A DNA stretch of 64,000 nt from assembly GCA_021018995.1 (NCBI GenBank), contig CM037586.1, forward strand, positions 146,858,060 through 146,922,059, written 5' to 3'. Below, piece after piece: positions 23,125 to 36,287 of this stretch. Position numbers and translations under genes: made by a program. Position 1 is the first letter of the stretch. Every line of letters begins with the position of its first letter. Source of the stretch: Chloranthus sessilifolius (Eukaryota; Streptophyta; Magnoliopsida; Chloranthales; Chloranthaceae). The notes beneath the pieces were generated by a model, which had not been told where the DNA came from, made no database searches, and saw nothing but the letters and a program-made list of their open reading frames with translations.

Positions 23125-23815
23125 TCGATTAATCAATTTCTCAAAGTCGATTAATCGGGTTGCAAAACTAGCTAAGGCGCTTGAAATCGATTAATCGATT
23201 TCCATAATCGATTAGTCGAAATACAAAATCGATTAATCGAAATCCATTTCGATTAATCGAAATTGTAGCCGTTTAAAATTTCAATTTTTGAGCTCACTGG
23301 CGGGAGCCAGTCGATTAATCGAAATCGTGTAGCCCTTCTGTATTTTTTCCAACATCTTTAAGTAACTCGATTAATCGAAGTTCTAGTTCGATTAGTCGAA
23401 ATTCCAAATCGATTAATCGAATTTTACTTCGATTAATTGAAATCGTATTTTATACTTCAAAATTTTCTAATTTCCTTAAGTTACTCGATTAATCGAATTT
23501 CCAGTTTGATTAATCGAAATTCCAAATCGATTAATCGAATTTTTCTTCGATTAATCGAAATCACCTAAATTCTTCAAGTTTTCCATAATTTCTTAAGTTC
23601 ATTCGATTAGTCGAACCTCCAGATCGATTAATCGAAATCCATAATCGATTAATCGAAACCTATATCGATTAATCAAAATTTTCTTTCTTTTAATTCCTGA
23701 ATCCCCATTCAACTTTCCAGTCACTAGCACATGCCAGTTGACTAATTGACCAAAATCGATTAATCGAAATTCCAAATCGATTAATCGAGTTGGAATTCGA
23801 TTAATCGGTTTTGAT
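23125..23815. repeat. Palindrome array between pol and aORF, element B
   Basis: About 25 TCGATTAATCGA dyads and one-base variants lie in ~690 bp, filling most of the non-coding gap between the chromodomain and the aORF. Element A has its counterpart at 41,695-42,450. Confidence 0.95.
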
Positions 23816-24005
23816 CATGTTCTTTAAACTTTCAAAGTGATTTGTTTCCTTGATTTCCATTGGTAATTTATGATACAAAACACATCCTCAAGATCATGTG
23901 TGCATAAAAATGTCGTTTCCTTAGCATACTTTGATCAAAATTTCCATTGAATTACAAGCGTCGTTAAAATCTACGAACATGCTTGCGGTGATACAATTTG
24001 AATTC

Positions 24006-27000
24006 TCAAGCCGTCGGAAACAAGGTTGGATATTGTTCTTTCACATCGGCCTCTCGTTCCCATGTAGCTTCCTCGGCCGGATGGTGTTTCCATCGGACAA
24101 GTACCAATGGAATCACTTTTGTTCACAACACTTGTTCCTTTCGGTCCAAAATCTCCACCGGCTCTTCGATCATGGTCATGTCCTCATGCATTTCAAAAGC
24201 TTGATCGCTTAACACGTGGTCAGGGTCGTTAATGTACTTCCTGAGCATAGATACATGGAAGACATTGTGTACTGGATCGAATAACGGTGGTAATCCGATG
24301 CGGTAAGCAACCTCCCCGACTCGACCTAAAACTTCAAACGGTCCAAGATAGGGGGGACTTAGCTTCCCTCTCTTTCCAAATCTCGTGACCCCCTTCATAG
24401 GTGACACTTTCACAAACACGTGTTCCCCCACTTTGAAGTCTACACTCGTCCACTTGATATTGGCGTAGCTTTTCTGTCTGCTCTGCGCCACTTTGAGTTT
24501 TGCCCTTATCATACGAACATAGGTGGCATTGTCTTCAAGTATTTCGGGTCCCAAAATAAATTTCTCACCCATTTCTTCCCAATTTATGGGAGATCTACAT
24601 CGCCGTCCGTAAAGTGCTTCATATGGTGCCATCCCAATGCTCGTTTGAAAACTGTTGTTATATGCAAACTCAATCAAGGGTAGGTGCTGATCCCACGATC
24701 CTTGTAATTCCAACATACATGCCCTAAGTATGTCCTCAATGATCTGATTGACCCTCTCAGTCTATCTGTCAGTTTGCGGATGGAATGCCGTACTAAAATC
24801 TAGTCGCGTTCCCATTCCTTCTTGAAATTTCTTCCAGAACTTTGATGTATACAATGGGTCACGGTCCGAAACAATACTATTCGGAATCCCATGCAAACGG
24901 ACAATTTCTTTCATATAAAGTTCTTCCAATCTTCCTGCCGTGTACATCGTGTTGTAGGGCAAGAAGTGCGTTGTTTTGGTCAATCGATCGACCACTACCC
25001 AAATGGCATTGTACTTCTTTGCAGTACGCGGAAGTCCAACGATGAAGTCCATAGAGATCGATTCCCACTTCCATTCCGGTATAGGTAGAGGCTGCAATAA
25101 GCCTGCGGGATGTCTATGATTGATCTTCACTTGCTGACATGTCAAACACCGCGAGACGTACTCTGCCACATCTTGTTTCAAGCCTCTCCACCAATAGTTC
25201 TTTTTCAAATCTTAATACATCTTTGTACTTCCCGGGTGGATAGCATAGCTCGATTTGTGTGATTCATCCAGAATTGTTCGTCGTAGATCGGCATTGTTCG
25301 GAATACAAAGATGTCCTTTGAACAATAAGGAACCATCCTCTTTGATTGAAAAATCAAATGTAATGCCTTCAGTCACATCTTGACGAATCCTTGTTAGCGC
25401 CGGGTCTTTCATCTGTAGTTCATGGAAATGCTCAAATATCATCGGTTTCACTGATATATTAGCCAAGAAGGCTCCTGTAGCTTGCGACTCAATGTTTGCA
25501 TCATAGAGTGCTAAGTCTTCCAACAACTTCCATCGGTGTATACCCAAAATGAGACTAGCTAACTGAGCTGAACTTTTTCGACTCAAGGCATCCGCTACTA
25601 CATTAGCCTTGCCTGGATGATACTGTATAGAACAGTCATAGTCCTTAAGAAACTCCATCCATCTGCGCTCCCTCATTTTTAATTCCTTCTGTGTAAACAG
25701 ATATCTGAGGCTCTTGTGGTCGGTGAAAATCTCGAAAGTCTCACCGTACAAATAATGTCTCCAAATCTTGAGCGCGAAAATGACCGCTGCTAATTCCAGG
25801 TCGTGCGTCGGATAATTCTTCTCATGCTCTTTCAACTGTCTCAACCCATACGCTATCACTTGTTTGTGCTGATTAAGCACACAGCCCAAACCAAAGATAA
25901 AGTATCGCTATACGCAAGCCCTCCTCAAGGTATAGCTAACACTGGAGCTGAAGTGAGTCTCTTTTTGAGTTCTTGAAAACTCTTCTCGCATGCCTCACTC
26001 CATTCAAACCTTGCATCTTTCCGTGTGAGTCTCGTGAGTGGTCCTGATATCTTTGAAAAACCCTCCAATCGGTAGTAACCCGCCAATCCAAGGAAATTGC
26101 GGATGTCGGTTATGGTCTTTGGTTGCTCCCAATTCACTACTGCTTCGATCTTTGTTGGATCTACAGTGACACCAAGCTTCGAGACGACATGTCCCAAAAA
26201 GCTAACTTCTTCTAACCAAAACTCACATTTGCTGAGCTTGGCATATAACTGGTGTTCACGTAGAGTTTGTAGGGCTATTCTCAAGTATTTCTCATGCTCT
26301 TCTTCTAACTTTGAATAGATCAGGATGTCGTCAACAAACACTACGACACAAGTATCTAGGTGTGGTTTAAACACCCTATTCATCATATCCATGAATGACG
26401 TCGGGGCATATGTTAACCTAAACGGCATCACTAGGAATTCATAATGTCCGTATCAAGTCCTGAATGCAATCTTCTGAATATCCTCTGCCTTGACTCTCAA
26501 CTGATGATATCCCGATCTCAGATCGATCTTTGAAAAATATTTCGCTCCTTGCAGCTGATCGAACAAGTCATCTATCCTAGGCAAAGGGTATCGGTTCTTA
26601 ATAGTGAGTTTGTTTAATTGTCGATAGTCAATGCACAGATGCATTGACCCATCTTTCTTCTTTACAAATAAGACCGGTGCTCCCCATGGAGACACGCTTG
26701 GCCTAACGAAACCTTTGTCCATTAACTCTTATAGCTGCTCTTTCAACTCCTTCAACTCAGCAGGAGCCAGTCGGCATGGTGCTTTAGAAACAAGCTCCGT
26801 TCCTGGTGCTAGGTCGATGGCGAATTCTATTTCTCTCTCTGGAGGTAATCCAGGTAACTCCTCTAGAAATACATCGGTGAAGTCTCGCACGACTGCTATC
26901 TCCGAGATCACATTCTTCTCCTCTTTGTGCTCCTTCAGGAATGCTAAGTATCCACTACACCCCTTTCTGATCAATCGCTCGGCTCTGACTGCCGAGATAA

Positions 27001-27405
27001 GTGGTAGGTGTTTCGACCTTTCTCCTCAAAATTAGAACGATCTCCTTGTATTCGGTCTAAACGTGACAACCTTGTTCTTACAATCTACTGTCGTACAGTG
27101 AGTCGATAGCCAATCCATGCCAAGGATCACGTCGAATCCTTGCATGTCTAACAAAATTAGGTTCGCGGGTAGTTCAAAATCGCCTCCATCTATGACCCTC
27201 ACGATCACGGAGTTGCAACCCTTCTCGGTATCAACCGCTTTCCCAGTAGGAACCGTAACGATCAAAACGAAGTCTAACTCCTCTGGGTCGACTTTCATCT
27301 TCTTTGTGAAACGAGGTGTAACAAATGAGTGGGTAGACCCCGGGTCTATCAATACTCGAGCTTCGTATGATACGTCACTCCCCTTCTTATAGATGTGTAA
27401 TCCAC
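24006..27405 (-). pseudogene. Element B pol: protease, RT, RNase H, integrase, chromodomain
   Basis: On the minus strand the protease motif DPGSTHSFV begins at about 27,346. RT follows with [15 protein letters not shown] (about 26,720), IDYRQLNKL and the catalytic FVDD (about 26,327-26,338). RNase H has [14 protein letters not shown] and [10 protein letters not shown]. Integrase has the zinc-binding CLTCQQVK, then MDFIVGLPRT and VSDRDPLY. The C-terminus has EEPVEILDRKEQVL, a TGA, and an otherwise intact chromodomain tail (RWKHHPAEEATWERE) to a TGA at 24,006-24,008. Several stops, an indel near 25,925-25,889 and a lesion in YYR..EGFSK inactivate it. The chromodomain would target integration to modified chromatin. 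Confidence 0.9.
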
Positions 27406-27563
27406 CTAATTATACATACACATATATATATATATTATTTATTCTCATTATACTAGAATTTATCACATGCGAGCTTTTTCTTGTGTTTTCTCAATATAGA
27501 TGTACCTTTTCTATTTAAACATTTCAAGAATTGATTTTTTTTTTTATTTAAAAGAAAGCTCAC
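27406..27563 (-). other. Predicted intron between gag and pol, element B
   Basis: On the minus strand, CAAG|GTGAGCTTTC starts a 158-bp AT-rich stretch ending TATAATTAG|GTGG. The donor is close to the plant consensus and the acceptor is a TAG. The length is not a multiple of three, and joining 27,564 to 27,405 brings the protease frame into phase with Gag at a glycine codon. If unspliced, Gag ends five codons after that glycine codon, at a TAA. Element A has a spacer at the identical residue. Confidence 0.65.
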
Positions 27564-28956
27564 CTTGAATGACATCATTTGTGTTCTGAGCCTCCTGAGC
27601 TGTGACTGCGTAGGCTCTTCCTTGGACGATCGACTTCCTTACTTGTATAGGTCGCGGAATAGGTACTGAAGCCGTCTTCCCTTTGTTCACCTCGGGGCAT
27701 TCCCTGATCAAGTGGCCCACCTTGCCACATCGAAAGCAACCCCGAGTGCCTACCCCACAGTCGGACATCTTGTGAGGCTTGCCACACTTGGCACAAGTCT
27801 CACGCGGCGTGGAAGAAGCTGCTCGAGGAGCCCCCTGTGTGAATGTGGCGCCGGTAGAAGTAGCAGGGCTCTCGTAGCGTATCGGTCTCCCTGACGTGAG
27901 CAATGGGAATCTCTGCTGGTTGCTCTGCTGTGTCGGTCTTCCATAGCCTCCTTGAAACGGTGGCTTCTGATTGTTTGGTATGAACCTCGGCTTTTTTTTC
28001 ACCGGTTCATAATTACCCGTTCTGCCCTTATTAGAGTTTCACCTTCCTTGTTGCTCCCTCTGGCGATATCTATTATTATTCTCCTCTTCTACTACCAAGG
28101 CCTTACTCATGACCTCTCCATAGGTCCTCAGCTGGAATGGTGCTACTCCTCCCCTCACGTCTGATCTCAACCCTTGTTGGAACCGTTTTGCTCTCATCAT
28201 CTCTGTGATGACGTAATCAGGCGCAAAGCGAGCGAGTCGCATGAACTCCACTCCGTAATCTCTCACTGTCATCTTCCCCTGAGTAAGCTGTAGAAATTGG
28301 ATTTCCATTTGGTTCCTCACCACTTCAGGGAAGTATTGTTTATTAAATTCCTCAACGAATTCATCCCACGTCCATGGCATGTCTGGGGTCTCCTGAGCCC
28401 TAGTCCTAGAAACGGGCTTCCACCAAGGCCCAACCTCCCCATCCAACATATAGGCTGCCCAACGGACGCTCTCATCCTTAGTACAGGTGAGCACACTAAA
28501 CACCTTCTCCATCTCACTCAACCAGTGCTCTGCCACTATGGGCTCTCCCTGTCCAGAAAAGCTAGGAGGTCTCATCCTCCTAAACTTCGAAAAGCAGAGA
28601 TGATGGTGGCGGTGTCGAGCTCTGGAGGTGTCGGTGGTCACGATGCTCATGAGCCGTGTGAGCCAAAGATCTTGCTGTTGAGCCATAGCAGCTGCCATGG
28701 TCTCCATGGTATGCATCATCCTCTGACGCTCAGCTCTATCCTCATTTCTTTCTCTAATTCTTTCTTGTTTTCTCTGATCTTGATCCTGACGATTCCGATC
28801 ACGGCTCTCTTCATGATCTTGGCTTCCTTGGCCACCACTGCCAGAAGCCCCTCCATCTCCTATAGGTACTCTATTCGTAGGAGAGGTGTACCCATCTCCA
28901 CTACGTAAACTTCTATTATGGCCGCCCCTGGGTCAGCCCCTTCCTCTAGGTAACAT
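27564..28956 (-). pseudogene. Element B gag
   Basis: The ATG at 28,954-28,956 was chosen because it aligns with A's gag start (MSSRGRG-like MLPRGRG). An acidic/Arg-rich N-terminal segment leads to MMHTMETMAAAMAQQ, then the Retrotrans_gag core (SEMEKVFSVL, WTWDEFVEEFNKQYFPEVV, LTQGKMTVRDYGVEF). The C-terminal nucleocapsid has two Cys/His clusters (CAKCGKPHKMSDC and CFRCGKVGHLIREC). Stops include a TGA near the N-terminus (about 28,932) and a frame break near 28,035. The product would form the virus-like particle. This copy is dead. Confidence 0.85.
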
Positions 28957-29045
28957 CACGGTCTGCAAGTGAAAATAAAGTTTTCATTAGCAGAAATCCC
29001 TATGCTCTAACAAAAGAATGATTGTCAAAGTTTCTAAAGAAATAT

Positions 29046-29057
29046 GCTTTGATACCA
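29046..29057 (-). other. Primer binding site, element B (one mismatch)
   Basis: On the minus strand TGGTATCAAAGC lies two bases after the 5' LTR. It matches the initiator-tRNA-Met PBS (TGGTATCAGAGC, as in A) except for one G-to-A change. Confidence 0.8.
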
Positions 29058-29230
29058 ACTGTGACAGCCCGAATCTCGGTACCCCAAAACCCGTGCCATC
29101 AGCACGATCCTCCAGACCGTGCCCCAAAGCTTAGCACGAAACATTGGTATAACAAGCATAATTAAATAAATAAAGCAATTAATCTCATTAAAGCGGAAGA
29201 AGTTAATATGCCCAACTGGCATATTCAAAA

Positions 29231-29313
29231 GACAGTTCTACCTTCATGCCACTGCATGAATAGAGAACCGACATGAACCATCAGTGATAATCGAATCACC
29301 CCAGATGGTTCGC
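29231..29313 (-). promoter_or_regulatory. Conserved double stem-loop near the LTR U5 end (element B)
   Basis: One hairpin has arms GAACCATC/GATGGTTC (29,276-29,313). A second has GTTCT..ATTCATGC/GCATGAA..AGAAC (29,231-29,271). The same pair occurs in both LTRs of element A. Confidence 0.55.
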
Positions 29314-30584
29314 CAAAAGAATAATCTATTTTTAATTACATTATTTCAAAATAAAGGCTTGACATACCAAGCCGCACTAAACTGCTCTCAAAACTGACTC
29401 TCTCTATCAAAGTGCTCAGCAGAGTCACCTAGAAGAAGTCCTCGGGTGGAGGCTCCAACTCGTCTCTCGCGCTTGAATCACCCGGATCTACGCCAAGCCT
29501 TAGCCGCTATCAAAGGACTGCGACGATAGTTCAAAAAAGGGTGAGCTACATCCTAGCTCAATAGGGAACAAGCACAATGAACATATAAGTTAAAACTCAC
29601 ATATATTCCATGATATTCAGAGCATGATGAATCTATGCATTTGCTAGAAAACCAATTAAAAATAGATGTCTTATACTCAATTCACTGGTAAGTTGCATGT
29701 ATCACTTTACTGTTGATTTAATCATGAATGACACTGAACAGGCCTAAAGTAAAACTTAAATCTTCAACTTAAGTAATCCCCGAGCAATATAGCATCGAGC
29801 CCCAATGAGATACCTTTCATCGTCATCTAATTAGACAGTTGTAAAAACATGTATTCCCTAGGAATACGACCCAAGCCCCTTTCTCACTAGGCGGCGGGGT
29901 TAAATATTACACAACATCCCTGGGATGTCCTTACGATCACGGATAAACCTCCGTGATGGTGTACGGATTCGCCGCCGTACCGATCACGGATATCCTGTCG
30001 CATCAGTCGTGGGTATCCCGCCACGTCGGTGGGGTATCCTCCAAACCTCAAATAACAAAAATATCATGTGCATTATATATAGTTGTTCACCGTGTAAGTG
30101 TGCTATCTTATATCAGTTAGGCCTCAACAGTAATTATTCAATCCTATATATACATCCCTGGGATGTATACACACCCGCATCACACCTGATGCCTTTATTA
30201 CTTCCTCATCCCCTGGGGATGTCTCAATTTTATTTGATTACTTGTTCTTAGTTACATGCATCACACAGATGCCCTTATCACATTTTTGGTGTCACACACG
30301 CACCCATTTTCATAAAGCTTTTCACATTTAAAACAGCTTTAATTAGATAATTATATCACTACATACATGCTCTTGAAATTAAAGTACATGTTCAAGGTGT
30401 TCCCTACCTCAATTCTCTGAATTTCCTAGTATCAAGGTCCCACGCGGCTCCTTGTGCTAATGATCTCACGTACCACCTATGGTACAACATAACACATGTA
30501 ACTCATCACTAAAGATGTAATAAAGAAGGTCCAAGACCCTCCCTAAATCTCAAGGTCAAACTAAGAAGTCAAGCAAAACTGTCA

Positions 30585-31090
30585 AAGTCGATTAATCGAT
30601 TAATCGAAATGCAATTCGATTAATCGATTAATCGAAACCCAAATCAATTAATCGATTCTCAAAATCAATTAATCGAGATTCAAATTCGATTAATCGATCC
30701 CAAATCGATTAATCGAGTTTACAACATAAGGCAGTCGATTCTTACATCGAGTAGTCGAGGTCTCAAAATCGATTAATCGATCCCAAATCGATTAATCGAA
30801 ATCCGAAATTGATTAATCAAAATCCCAATTCGATTAGTCGATTTCTCCAGGTTTCATTTCTCTAGTGGCTGGAGCTTCCCAATCGATTAGTCGATTTCTC
30901 CAGGTTTCATTTCTCTAGTGGCTGGAGCTTCCCAGTCGATTAGTCGATTTCCAAATCGACTAATCGAATTCCAAATCGATTAATCGAAGTTCATTTTGAT
31001 TAATCAAAATTGGGATTCCATGACTTTTTAACTTCTCAGACCAAATCGATTAATCGAACTCCAATTTCGATTAATCGATTTGGTCAGATT
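30585..31090. repeat. Palindrome array in element B 5' LTR
   Basis: About 17 TCGATTAATCGA dyads and variants lie here, including a local direct duplication (TTTCTCCAGGTTTCATTTCT twice, about 30,840-30,930) not present in the other LTR. Confidence 0.95.
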
Positions 31091-31668
31091 CAGCCCCCTC
31101 TCGGGCTGATCTTCCAAACCTTTGTCAACCTATTTTTCTCTCTTTTTTTAAGCCTTTATCCTATAATTTTAAGCATTCTTAACCACACTTAAACTTCTAC
31201 AATCTATGCATTTAATTCTCATAAAATTTACCTCAATCAAGCCTCAATTTGATTGGATCTTAAAGTTGGAATGGCTAGGGTTCCAGCTTTAGCTCCAAAG
31301 GATCTTCCGCGTTGAATTCGACTTTAATACTCGAATCCATCTCCCTTGGCTTGCATTTACTCCTTGCTTAACAACCTTCTTTACTTCTCTCCCTCTCTCT
31401 CTCTTCTTAACTCTTTTAACAACCAAACAAAAGTAAGTTAGGGTTCTTTACCCTTTTATACTTGTTTTCTACGTGTTAAGCACATACACCTAGGTAGGTG
31501 TATGTGACTCTAGATCTTTCCTACACTCCACATACTTGCATAAATTTCTCATCACATTCGTTCATCACTCCTCGAGTCGACTAATGGACTCCTATTTAGT
31601 CAAACCTATGACTAGTCGGGCACGGATCCTGAGGTCACCGTTTAACGCGATTTTTTCGGATTATTACA

Positions 31669-32439
31669 CTTTTACTTTTAGTAGTTTTCTTTTGTCAGAA
31701 TTAGGACAATGTAAACCAACCCATTATGATCTATAAATAAGAGGGCTCGACATAGGAGAAAACTTATCCAAGAAATTTTCAGCATCAATTGACAACTGAG
31801 GTTGGAAATCTGGAAGATCACTTTAGAGTAGTTTTTATCAAGTAAAATCGTCCACAAATTTCTGAAAGTCTCGCTTGACAACTAAGACCGAAGAACTCTG
31901 AAAGATCGACCCTTTGGATGGTTCTACTTTACTTTCTAATTTAGATTTATTTTATTGCATTTTCCTGCTTTGTAAACATTTAAAAGTTCTTAATTTTAAT
32001 TGACGCCTAAAGTCTTGAATTTGCATATTAGTGTAACAGTATTTCAATTTTCATCTTTAATTCTTCTAGTTTTTTATTGACGCCCAAAACACTAGAGAGT
32101 TGTAGATTAGAATAGATCTGTATAGAGAGGATTTTAGAAATTGATTAACAACCAAGGTTTGAAAAATATGATATATGGTGTAACATTACATCCAAAGACT
32201 GAAAGGTTGTCTATGATCTGAATGGCGGAGGATTAGAATAAATTTACTTTCTATAATTTTAATTTAAATACCCATTATTTTATTCTTATTTCTCGAGTAG
32301 ATTAGATCTTTCAAAGACAAATAAAAGTTTTTACATAAGAAATTTTAACCTTCCCTGTGAGAATAATCCGATACTAATGCTACAATTTTCGTTATGTGCT
32401 TACAATAGGATAAGGCTAAGTACAATAATAGCTACATCA
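31669..32439 (+). mobile_element. Athila-type right LTR, second part
   Basis: This continues the LTR from 20,125 (CTTTT repeated as TSD at 31,669-31,673), carries the TATA box CTATAAATAA at 31,731-31,740 and ends AGCTACATCA at 32,439. AAACC follows at 32,440-32,444, matching the left TSD 13,231-13,235. Confidence 0.85.
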
Positions 32440-33957
32440 AAACCCTAAATCATAATCTCATTTAGAATTCTTCTTAAGAATAGAGGTTCTTCTCATAAGA
32501 AAACCCTAGAGACCTTATAGAAGAGATTCTAGAACTTTTCTTTTTGGAAGATCAGCGAGACGTTTGTGTCTATTCTCAAGCGGTCTTCGCCTCCTTCAAG
32601 AGCCATCGTCGTAGTGAGAAACCCAATTGAATAGCGAATATACGATCGATCTAGGTATGGAGAAATCATGATTCCCTTGAAACTTAAAATTTCAATTTTA
32701 AACTTGAGTTTTATGTTACTTAAATGCTTTTATTGCATAAATAATGTTTATATATGATGCATGTTGCACTCGATGCGTTTTGATGTTGATGTTTTTGGCT
32801 AAAATCGGATTGTAAATCCCATCATGAAATTCGAGACACTTTGGGATGTGCTCACTAGTCGAAATCGATCGATCGAATTTAGAGATTGATCGATCAATTT
32901 ATGAATGATAATTCACAGTATGCTCATGGGTTGAAATTGATTAATCGAGTTTGGTTAATCGATCGATCGATTTCTGAATGATAATTTAATGGATTGATCA
33001 CGATTTGAAATCGATCGATCGAGGCTGACTGATGTTGGTAATGAAAATTCTCGGAAGGAAATTAATCGACCAATTCTGGTTAATTGATCATGTCTTACTG
33101 TTAATGCTTGAAATCTCTCGGAGAGAAATCGATCCATCGAGCAGGGAAATCGATCGATCGATTCTGGGCAGGCAAGTTCAAGTTTCTTTTCAATTTTTTT
33201 TTACAATGAATTTGATTAAATGCTAAGGTTTATGTATAATGCTTATATTCGCATGCACTTTAATATTTTAAGATGGTCCACAGATTGCATGATTAAGATA
33301 CATGAATATGATGAAACATTAAGGCATGATCGTGTTTGATTAGACCCAACTTCTTGAGAGGGACGAAGTCTAACTAATATTGAATAATAAGAACGATTAG
33401 ACCTAATGTCTTGAGAGGGACGAAGTTTAACTAAATAAGAATAAGGACTTAATAGACCCAATGTTTTGAGAGGGATGGAGTCTAACTAACATTGAATAAT
33501 AAAAACGATTAGACCTAACGTCTTGAGAGGGACAGAGTCTAACTAAATAAGAATACCGACTTATTAGACCCAACGTCTTGAGAGAGAAGGAACCTAAAGG
33601 TCAACGTTTTAACAGGGACGGATAATTAAATGAATAAGGACACATTAGACCCAACGTCTTGAGAGGGACGGAGTCTAACTAACATTGAATAATTAAGTAT
33701 GATTAAATCCAACGTCTTGAGAGAGACGAACTCTAGCTAAATATGAATAAGGACACATTAAACTCAACGTCTTGAGACGGACGAAGTCTAAAAGTCAACG
33801 TAATGAGAGGGATCGATAATTAATGAACTTAAAAGAAAAGATAAACTCATGCGACATTGATATCCATGTTATGTTCAATTCCTTTCAATATATTAAAATT
33901 GTGCATGCCACAAGCAAACACTCATGAATTTTGGAAATTTTATATTGCGATGATTGA
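32440..33957 (+). mobile_element. Element C 3' LTR, middle segment
   Basis: It resumes C's LTR at AAACCCTAAATCATAATC and runs to 33,957, where element A inserted. It contains the TCGATCGATCGA array (32,865-33,165) and the CGTCTTGAGAGGGA tandem repeat (33,335-33,830). Confidence 0.85.
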
Positions 33958-34544
33958 TGTAATAGCCCGAAAAATCACACTAAACTATAACCTCGGGATC
34001 CGTGCCCGATCGGTCACAGGTTTGACCAATTAGGAGTTCGATAGTTAGCGTAGAGTGTGATGAGTGAATGAGATGAGATGGTTTGTGAAGCTATGCGGTG
34101 TGTGTTGTGAATCTAAAGTCACATACACCTATTGAGGTGCATGTGCTCAACACACAAGCTAGGGGGGGATAAAAGGGTTTAATAATCCTAAAACCAATAG
34201 CTTTGGTTGTTGAGAGAGAAGTAAAGAAGAGAGAGAGAAGGAGAGCATAGTTAATGCAAGGAGTAAATGCTAGTTGTGGAAGGAGGATTCGAGCAATAAA
34301 CGTCGGATTCGACGTGAGGGATCCGCTAGAAGCAAAGCTGGAACCCTAGCCTTCCAACCACTTGATTTGAAATCAATTTGAGATTAATTCAAGGTAAATT
34401 TTTGTGAATAAAATGCATAAATTGTAGAGGTTAAATTGTAGTTGAAAATGATTTAAATCATAGGATAATGGTTTAGAAAAATAGAGGAAAAAGTGTGGAA
34501 AAAGATTGGGAAGAACAGCTCGAAAGGGGCTGAATCGGGCAATT

Positions 34545-35010
34545 TCGATTAATCGAAATTGGGTTTCGATTAATCGAAATTGGCCAAGAAGTTGAAAAAT
34601 CAGGAAACCCCGATCTCGATTAATCGAATTGAATTTCGATTAATCGACTTTGGATTTCGATTAATCGATTTGGGTATCGATTAATCGACTGGGAACCTCC
34701 AGTGGACCCTAGGGGCTGGAGGAAATGACTTGTGGAAAATCGACTAATCGAAATGGGATTTCGATTAATCGATTTCAATTTTCGATTAATCGATTTTAGG
34801 AACTCGATTACTCGAATTGAGAATCGACTTGGCTAAACAGAGAATTTCGATTAATCGAATTAGGATTCGATTAATCGAATGAAAATCTCGATTAATCGAT
34901 TTGAGAATCGATTAATCGATATTGACTTTCAATTAATCGATTTTGGAAATTGATTAATCGAATCAGTTTCGATTAATCGATTTTGGAGTTCGATTAATCG
35001 ACTGAGCTCA
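34545..35010. repeat. Palindrome array in element A 5' LTR
   Basis: About 18 TCGATTAATCGA dyads and variants at 18-30 bp spacing. The 3' LTR has lost one or more units relative to this copy. Confidence 0.95.
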
Positions 35011-36210
35011 TTTATGTTAACTTTTGAGTTTGACTTTAAGATTCTTGGAAGGTCTTGGACCTCCTTTATTGCATCTTTAGTGATGTGTTTCGCATGTTAT
35101 GTGGTACCATAGGTGGTACGTGTGAACTAGTGCACAAGGAGCCACGTGTGACCTTGATGCGTTGATCAACAAAGACTTGAGGTAGGGAACACCTTGAACA
35201 TGTACTTTATTTTACAAGAGCATGTATGTAGTGATATAGAATTCAAAATTTAATTGTTTTATTGCTTAAGAATTGTGAAAAGTGTGTGTGAGTGACACCC
35301 ATAAGAGTAAGTATAATGAGCCATCCCCAGGGGATTAAGAAGTAAAGAGAATATATCCGGTGTGATGCAAGTGAATGGATACATCCCAGGGATGTATCCA
35401 ATATTGAATCATGTTTGATAGAGCCTAACTGATATAAGATAGCACACTTACACGGTAAATAACTATATGTAAGGCACCGATATTTTTGTTATTTGAGGTT
35501 TGAACGATGGATATCCACGATCGACACTAAGAGATATCCGTGACCGTCTACGGCGGCGAAATGAAACCATAAGCCGGTGGGAGGCTTATCCGCGATAGTA
35601 AGCACCCTGTGGGTGTTGATTTGAGACAAGTGAAACCGCCACCAATCCCTGTGGAAAGGGCTTGGTAATATATGGTATTCTGTGGAATACGTTAAAAGTG
35701 TCTATATAGATGACGATGAAGGATATCTCATCGGGGCTCGATGCTATATTGCTCGGGATTACTTAAGTTGAAAGTTTAAGTTTTGCTTTAGGCCTTTTCA
35801 AAGATTATTCATGAGTAAATAAAAGACAGTAAACTACCAATAAAATGTAATACTTTTTAACTGTTTCATCAAATTGCATAGACACATCATGCATGGCATA
35901 TCATGGAATATATGTGAGTAATAATTTATATGTTCAACTGTGTTTTGTTCCCTATTGAGCTAGGATGTAGCTCACCCTATAGACTATACGTCGCAGGTCC
36001 ACTACTAGCAGCTGCCGAGGCTTCAGGAGACGCTGACCCCGGTGAGTCGGACCTTGCGGCCGGAGACGAGTTGGAGCCACCTCCTAAGGACTTCTTCTAG
36101 AGGACTCAGCTACTTTTGAGGGCTTTTGAGAGAGATCAGTACGGCTTGGTATGTCAAGCCTTGTTTTGGTTAAACCATGTATATATTGAGTTGGGATTAT
36201 TCTTTTGGGG

Positions 36211-36287
36211 CGAACCATCCGTGATGATTGTTATCATCGATGGTTCGGATCGGTTCTCCATTCATGCAGAGGCATGAGGGTAGAACT
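36211..36287 (+). promoter_or_regulatory. Conserved double stem-loop near the LTR U5 end (element A, 5' LTR)
   Basis: The first hairpin is CGAACCATC...GATGGTTCG (36,211-36,247). The second, about 36,252-36,287, is GTTCTCCATTCATGC...GCATGAGGGTAGAAC. Both lie 160-240 bp before the LTR end. The 3' LTR copy starts at 46,729. Confidence 0.55.

Larger units (their letters stand above)
20126..31668 (-). mobile_element. Element B: Tekay-type gypsy retrotransposon with abnormal left end
   Basis: CTTTT flanks both sides (20,121-20,125; 31,669-31,673), and the undisturbed site is visible at 13,852-13,856 in the other Athila LTR. The order on the minus strand is 5' LTR (31,668-29,060), PBS, gag, spacer, pol with chromodomain, palindrome array, aORF, polypurine tract, 3' LTR start (21,151). 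Instead of running on to a U5 end, the 3' LTR turns back on itself near 20,370, so both outer ends are U3 ends (TGTAATAA...TTATTACA). All genes are broken. Confidence 0.85.
29060..31668 (-). mobile_element. Element B 5' LTR (complete, ~2609 bp)
   Basis: On the minus strand it starts TGTAATAATCCGAAAAAATCG at 31,668 and ends GGGCTGTCACA at 29,060, adjoining the PBS. It contains a palindrome array (30,585-31,090), a short CCGTGAT/ATCACGG region (29,935-30,050) and the double stem-loop at 29,231-29,313. Confidence 0.9.

Noticed and set aside
28297-28908. 203-codon plus-strand frame
   Set aside because: It is antisense to gag of element B and has no recognisable domain.
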